Below are positions 61,127 to 64,000 of a stretch of 64,000 nt of DNA, in pieces (positions within the stretch are counted from its first letter, which is position 1; each line of letters opens with the position of its first letter). The notes beneath the pieces were generated by a model. The model was not told where the DNA came from and searched no databases. It saw only the letters and a list, made by a program, of their open reading frames with translations. Source of the stretch: an uncultured Opitutia bacterium (lineage in GTDB: Bacteria > Verrucomicrobiota > Verrucomicrobiia > Opitutales > Opitutaceae); assembly GCA_903896015.1 (NCBI GenBank), contig CAITWF010000048.1:39031-103030 (forward strand). Direction: 5' to 3'. Both the position numbers and the translations under genes were made by a program.

Positions 61127-64000
61127 ATGAAAACTTCCTTTACCGATCTGTTTATCCGCCGCCCCGTCCTCGCGATCGTCGTCAGCCTCGTGATCGTGAT
61201 CGCGGGTTTGCAGGCGATGCGCTCACTCAACGTCCGCCAATACCCGCGCAGCGACAATGCGACCGTCAGCATCTCGACGGTCTATGTCGGCGCGAGCGCG
61301 GACCTCGTGCGTGGATTTGTCACCACCCCGCTTGAGCAGGCAATTTCCGCCGCCGACGGCATCGACTACATCGAGTCGAAGAGCCTGCAAAGCTTCTCGC
61401 TCATCACGGTCCACCTGAAGCTGAACTACGAGCCGATCAAGGCGCTCGCCGAAATCAGCGCGAAGGTGAACCAGGTTCGCAACCAACTCCCGCCCGAAGC
61501 GGAGGTGCCGGCGATCAGCGTGCAGTCGGCCGACTCACAATTCGCCTCGGCCTACCTGAGCTTTTCCTCGGACGTCCTCTCGCAGGCGGAGATTACCGAT
61601 TACCTCACCCGTGTCGTGCAGCCACGCCTGTCCGCGCTCCAAGGCGTGCAACGCGCCGACATCCTCGGCGCACGCACGTTTGCGATGCGCGTTTGGCTGA
61701 AAACCGATCGCATGGCCGCGCTCAACCTCAGCCCGTCGCAAGTCCGCGCCGCGCTCGCCGCCAACAATTACCTCGCCGCCGTCGGGTCGACGAAGGGCGC
61801 GTTTGTGCAGGTTAATCTCACCGCAAATACCGATCTGCACTCCGTCGGCGAGTTCAAACGGCTCGTGGTCCGCCAGCAGAACGACACGATCGTCCGCCTG
61901 GAGGACATCGCCGATGTCGAACTTGGCGCCGAAGACTACGACACCGAAGTGCGTATGACCGGCCAGACTTCGGTCTTCATGGCTATTTACCCGCTGCCGA
62001 ACGCGAACACGATCGACGTTGTGAAGCGCGTGCGCGTCGAACTCGAGGAGATTAAGAAAGAACTGCCGACCGGGCTGATGGCGGGCATCGGCTACGACGC
62101 CTCCGAATATATCGACAACGCGATCCATGAGGTCACGCACACGTTGCTGGACACGCTCCTGATCGTCGTCGTCGTCATCTACCTTTTTCTCGGCTCGTTC
62201 CGCTCGGTGTTGGTGCCGGTCATGGCGATCCCCGTATCGCTCATCGGCGGCATTTTTCTGATGCAGGTGTTCGGCTTCACTGTGAACCTGCTCACGCTCC
62301 TTGCGATCGTGCTGTCGGTCGGCCTTGTGGTTGACGATGCGATCGTCGTGGTGGAAAACGTCGAGCGGCACTTGCGTGAGGGACGGACTCCGCTGGATGC
62401 GGCGATCCTCGGTGCGCGCGAACTCACCGGCCCGGTCATAGCGATGACCGTAACGCTGGCCGCGGTCTATGCCCCCATTGGCTTGCAGGGCGGCCTGACC
62501 GGCGCGCTTTTCCGCGAGTTCGCACTTACCCTCGCCGGCGCGGTGACCATTTCTGGCATCGTTGCTCTGACCCTATCGCCGATGATGGCGGCCCATCTTC
62601 TCCGCAGCGCGGACGAGGAAGAAAAGGGCTTCGCTGGCTGGGTAAATCACCGGTTCGACAAAATCCGGGAAGCTTACGGTCGTGCTCTTGGTGGCACGCT
62701 CAACGCGCGTCCTGCCGTCTATGCGGTTTGGTTAGTGGTGAGCGCGCTGGCGATTCCGATGTTCATGTTTTCACCGAAGGAACTCGCCCCGACCGAGGAT
62801 CAAGGCGTCATCTTCGGCATTCTCAACTCGGCGGCCAACGCGACTGCCGATCAAAAAAGTCTTTGGGGCAAACAGACGGAAAAGGCGCTCCTCTCGACGC
62901 CGGAACGCGACCTCACCTTTCAAATCCTCTTTCCGCCCTCGGCCGGCGCATCCCTCGGAGCTGACGGCTTCAGTGGCATGGTCGTGAAACCGTGGGCCCA
63001 GCGCCACCGGACGACGATGCAGATTGTGCCCGAAGTGCAGGCCAAGCTCTCGGCTGTCCCAGGCTTCCAAGCTTTCGCCACCACCCCCTCGGCCTTGCCA
63101 GGCGGCAGCAATTTCCCTGTCGAGTTCATCATCGCCTCGACCGCGGATGCCGACCAGTTGCTGGAGTTTGCGCAGAAGATTTCGATGAAGGCAGCTGCGA
63201 GCGGCATCTTCTATTTTCCTCCGCAAATTGATCTAAAAATCGACCAGCCGCAGTCGGAGGTCGTCATCGACCGCGAAAAAGTCGCGGCGCTCGGGCTGAA
63301 CCTCTCGCAGGTCGGCGCCGATCTCGCCTCGGCGCTCGGCGGCAACTACGTCAACCGCTTCAACATCGCCGGACGCAGCTACAAGGTCATCCCGCAAATC
63401 AAGCGCGGCGATCGACTCACGCCCAATCAGTTGAAGGACATTTACGTGACGGGCCCGAACGGCCAGCTCGTGCCCCTCAGCACCGTGGCCACGATTCAAG
63501 ACAAGACCGTGCCGCGCTCGTTGAACCGGTTCCAGCAGCTCAATTCCGTGAAACTCTCCGGCATCACCAGCCGCACCCTCGATGACGCGCTCAAGGTACT
63601 GGAGTCGGCGGCGAAGGACATCCTCCCGCCCGGCTATACGGTCGATTACACGGGCGAGTCGCGGCAGCTTCGGCAGGAGGGCAACAAGTTCCTGCCGGCG
63701 TTCACGCTCGCCGTGGTGTTGATCTTCCTCGCGCTCGCCGTGCAGTTTAACTCGTTCCGCGATCCGCTCGTGATTCTCGCCGGCTCGGTGCCGCTCGCCA
63801 TGTTTGGCGCGCTGGTGTTCACGGTGTTGAAAATGCCGAATCCCAACATGGCGTTCTGGACTAACGGCTGGACTACCACGCTCAACATCTACGCGCAGGT
63901 CGGCCTCGTGACGCTCGTCGGGCTCATCGCCAAGAATGGCATCCTGATCGTGGAGTTTGCCAACAAACTCCAGGAGGAGGGCCATGCCAAGCTCGACGCC
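61127..64000 (+). CDS. RND multidrug efflux pump (AcrB/HAE1 family), cut by the window end
   Basis: The 958 visible codons cover most of an AcrB-type pump of about 1030-1050 residues; the end lies outside. Marks are the start [22 protein letters not shown], the porter domain, the helix 4 proton-relay motif [23 protein letters not shown] with the two conserved Asp, [13 protein letters not shown], and the second repeat half starting near residue 520. It exports drugs or other hydrophobic compounds by proton antiport, working with the adaptor just upstream. Its last visible segment is the helix with [22 protein letters not shown]. Confidence 0.96.
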   Translation, partial: MKTSFTDLFIRRPVLAIVVSLVIVIAGLQAMRSLNVRQYPRSDNATVSISTVYVGASADLVRGFVTTPLEQAISAADGIDYIESKSLQSFSLITVHLKLNYEPIKALAEISAKVNQVRNQLPPEAEVPAISVQSADSQFASAYLSFSSDVLSQAEITDYLTRVVQPRLSALQGVQRADILGARTFAMRVWLKTDRMAALNLSPSQVRAALAANNYLAAVGSTKGAFVQVNLTANTDLHSVGEFKRLVVRQQNDTIVRLEDIADVELGAEDYDTEVRMTGQTSVFMAIYPLPNANTIDVVKRVRVELEEIKKELPTGLMAGIGYDASEYIDNAIHEVTHTLLDTLLIVVVVIYLFLGSFRSVLVPVMAIPVSLIGGIFLMQVFGFTVNLLTLLAIVLSVGLVVDDAIVVVENVERHLREGRTPLDAAILGARELTGPVIAMTVTLAAVYAPIGLQGGLTGALFREFALTLAGAVTISGIVALTLSPMMAAHLLRSADEEEKGFAGWVNHRFDKIREAYGRALGGTLNARPAVYAVWLVVSALAIPMFMFSPKELAPTEDQGVIFGILNSAANATADQKSLWGKQTEKALLSTPERDLTFQILFPPSAGASLGADGFSGMVVKPWAQRHRTTMQIVPEVQAKLSAVPGFQAFATTPSALPGGSNFPVEFIIASTADADQLLEFAQKISMKAAASGIFYFPPQIDLKIDQPQSEVVIDREKVAALGLNLSQVGADLASALGGNYVNRFNIAGRSYKVIPQIKRGDRLTPNQLKDIYVTGPNGQLVPLSTVATIQDKTVPRSLNRFQQLNSVKLSGITSRTLDDALKVLESAAKDILPPGYTVDYTGESRQLRQEGNKFLPAFTLAVVLIFLALAVQFNSFRDPLVILAGSVPLAMFGALVFTVLKMPNPNMAFWTNGWTTTLNIYAQVGLVTLVGLIAKNGILIVEFANKLQEEGHAKLDA

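Noticed and set aside
1..64000. CRISPR array, prophage or insertion sequence
   Set aside because: No regularly spaced direct repeats, no cas genes, no integrase, transposase or phage structural genes were seen.

Overview
This GC-rich window most likely comes from a member of Verrucomicrobiota, probably Opitutaceae. That placement is an inference from gene content: a type I sulfatase, a TonB-dependent receptor with a carboxypeptidase-regulatory domain, Tat-exported Gfo/Idh/MocA and lyase-like proteins, ThuA, HEAT-repeat and CHRD proteins, and TMTC-like membrane TPR proteins. No phage, transposase, CRISPR array or plasmid gene was seen.

Layout. 1-8.2 kb: end of an ExbD/TonB energy-transduction operon, tRNA-Ala, an M50 protease divergent from a sigma-54 response regulator, ThuA, an esterase/SMP-30 fusion, BtpA, a small STAS-like protein and a cupin. 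8.2-27.1 kb is the accessory carbohydrate region. A four-gene minus-strand unit (unknown lyase-like protein, heparinase-like protein, alpha-helical protein, sulfatase) is followed by two membrane TPR proteins, then a TonB receptor divergent from a LacI regulator, then a HEAT/discoidin lipoprotein and a Tat-exported oxidoreductase. The same perfect 13-bp palindrome, TGCAAGCGTTGCA, lies upstream of the four-gene unit, upstream of the TonB receptor and directly before lacI. This suggests one LacI regulon for import and breakdown of an unidentified, probably sulfated and uronate-containing polysaccharide. It is the best candidate for an undescribed system here.

27.4-36.1 kb: tRNA-Ser, a decayed DUF2851 gene, then nusA-infB-rbfA-nrnA-truB-ribF and tRNA-Val. 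The nusA leader can form two mutually exclusive hairpins, one of them a strong terminator. 36.1-39.5 kb: a tetR-emrB-emrA type drug efflux operon with a palindromic operator touching the tetR start codon. 39.7-45 kb: recN convergent with a lipoprotein-resB-ccsA cytochrome c assembly operon. 45.2-50.6 kb: a CHRD protein, the pxpBCA 5-oxoprolinase genes and a serine hydrolase. 50.6-55.3 kb: a PAS/SpoIIE phosphatase, a third TMTC-like TPR protein and ychF. 55.5-59.2 kb: rpsP, trmD, rplS and a transketolase. 59.3-64 kb: marR, an RND adaptor and an RND pump cut by the window end.

Housekeeping genes are intact, and several sit in tightly overlapping operons. Reading-frame damage was seen in two places: the DUF2851 locus (clearly a pseudogene) and the junction of the two lyase-region genes near 10.7 kb. 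rimP and rimM are missing from their usual places beside nusA and between rpsP and trmD.
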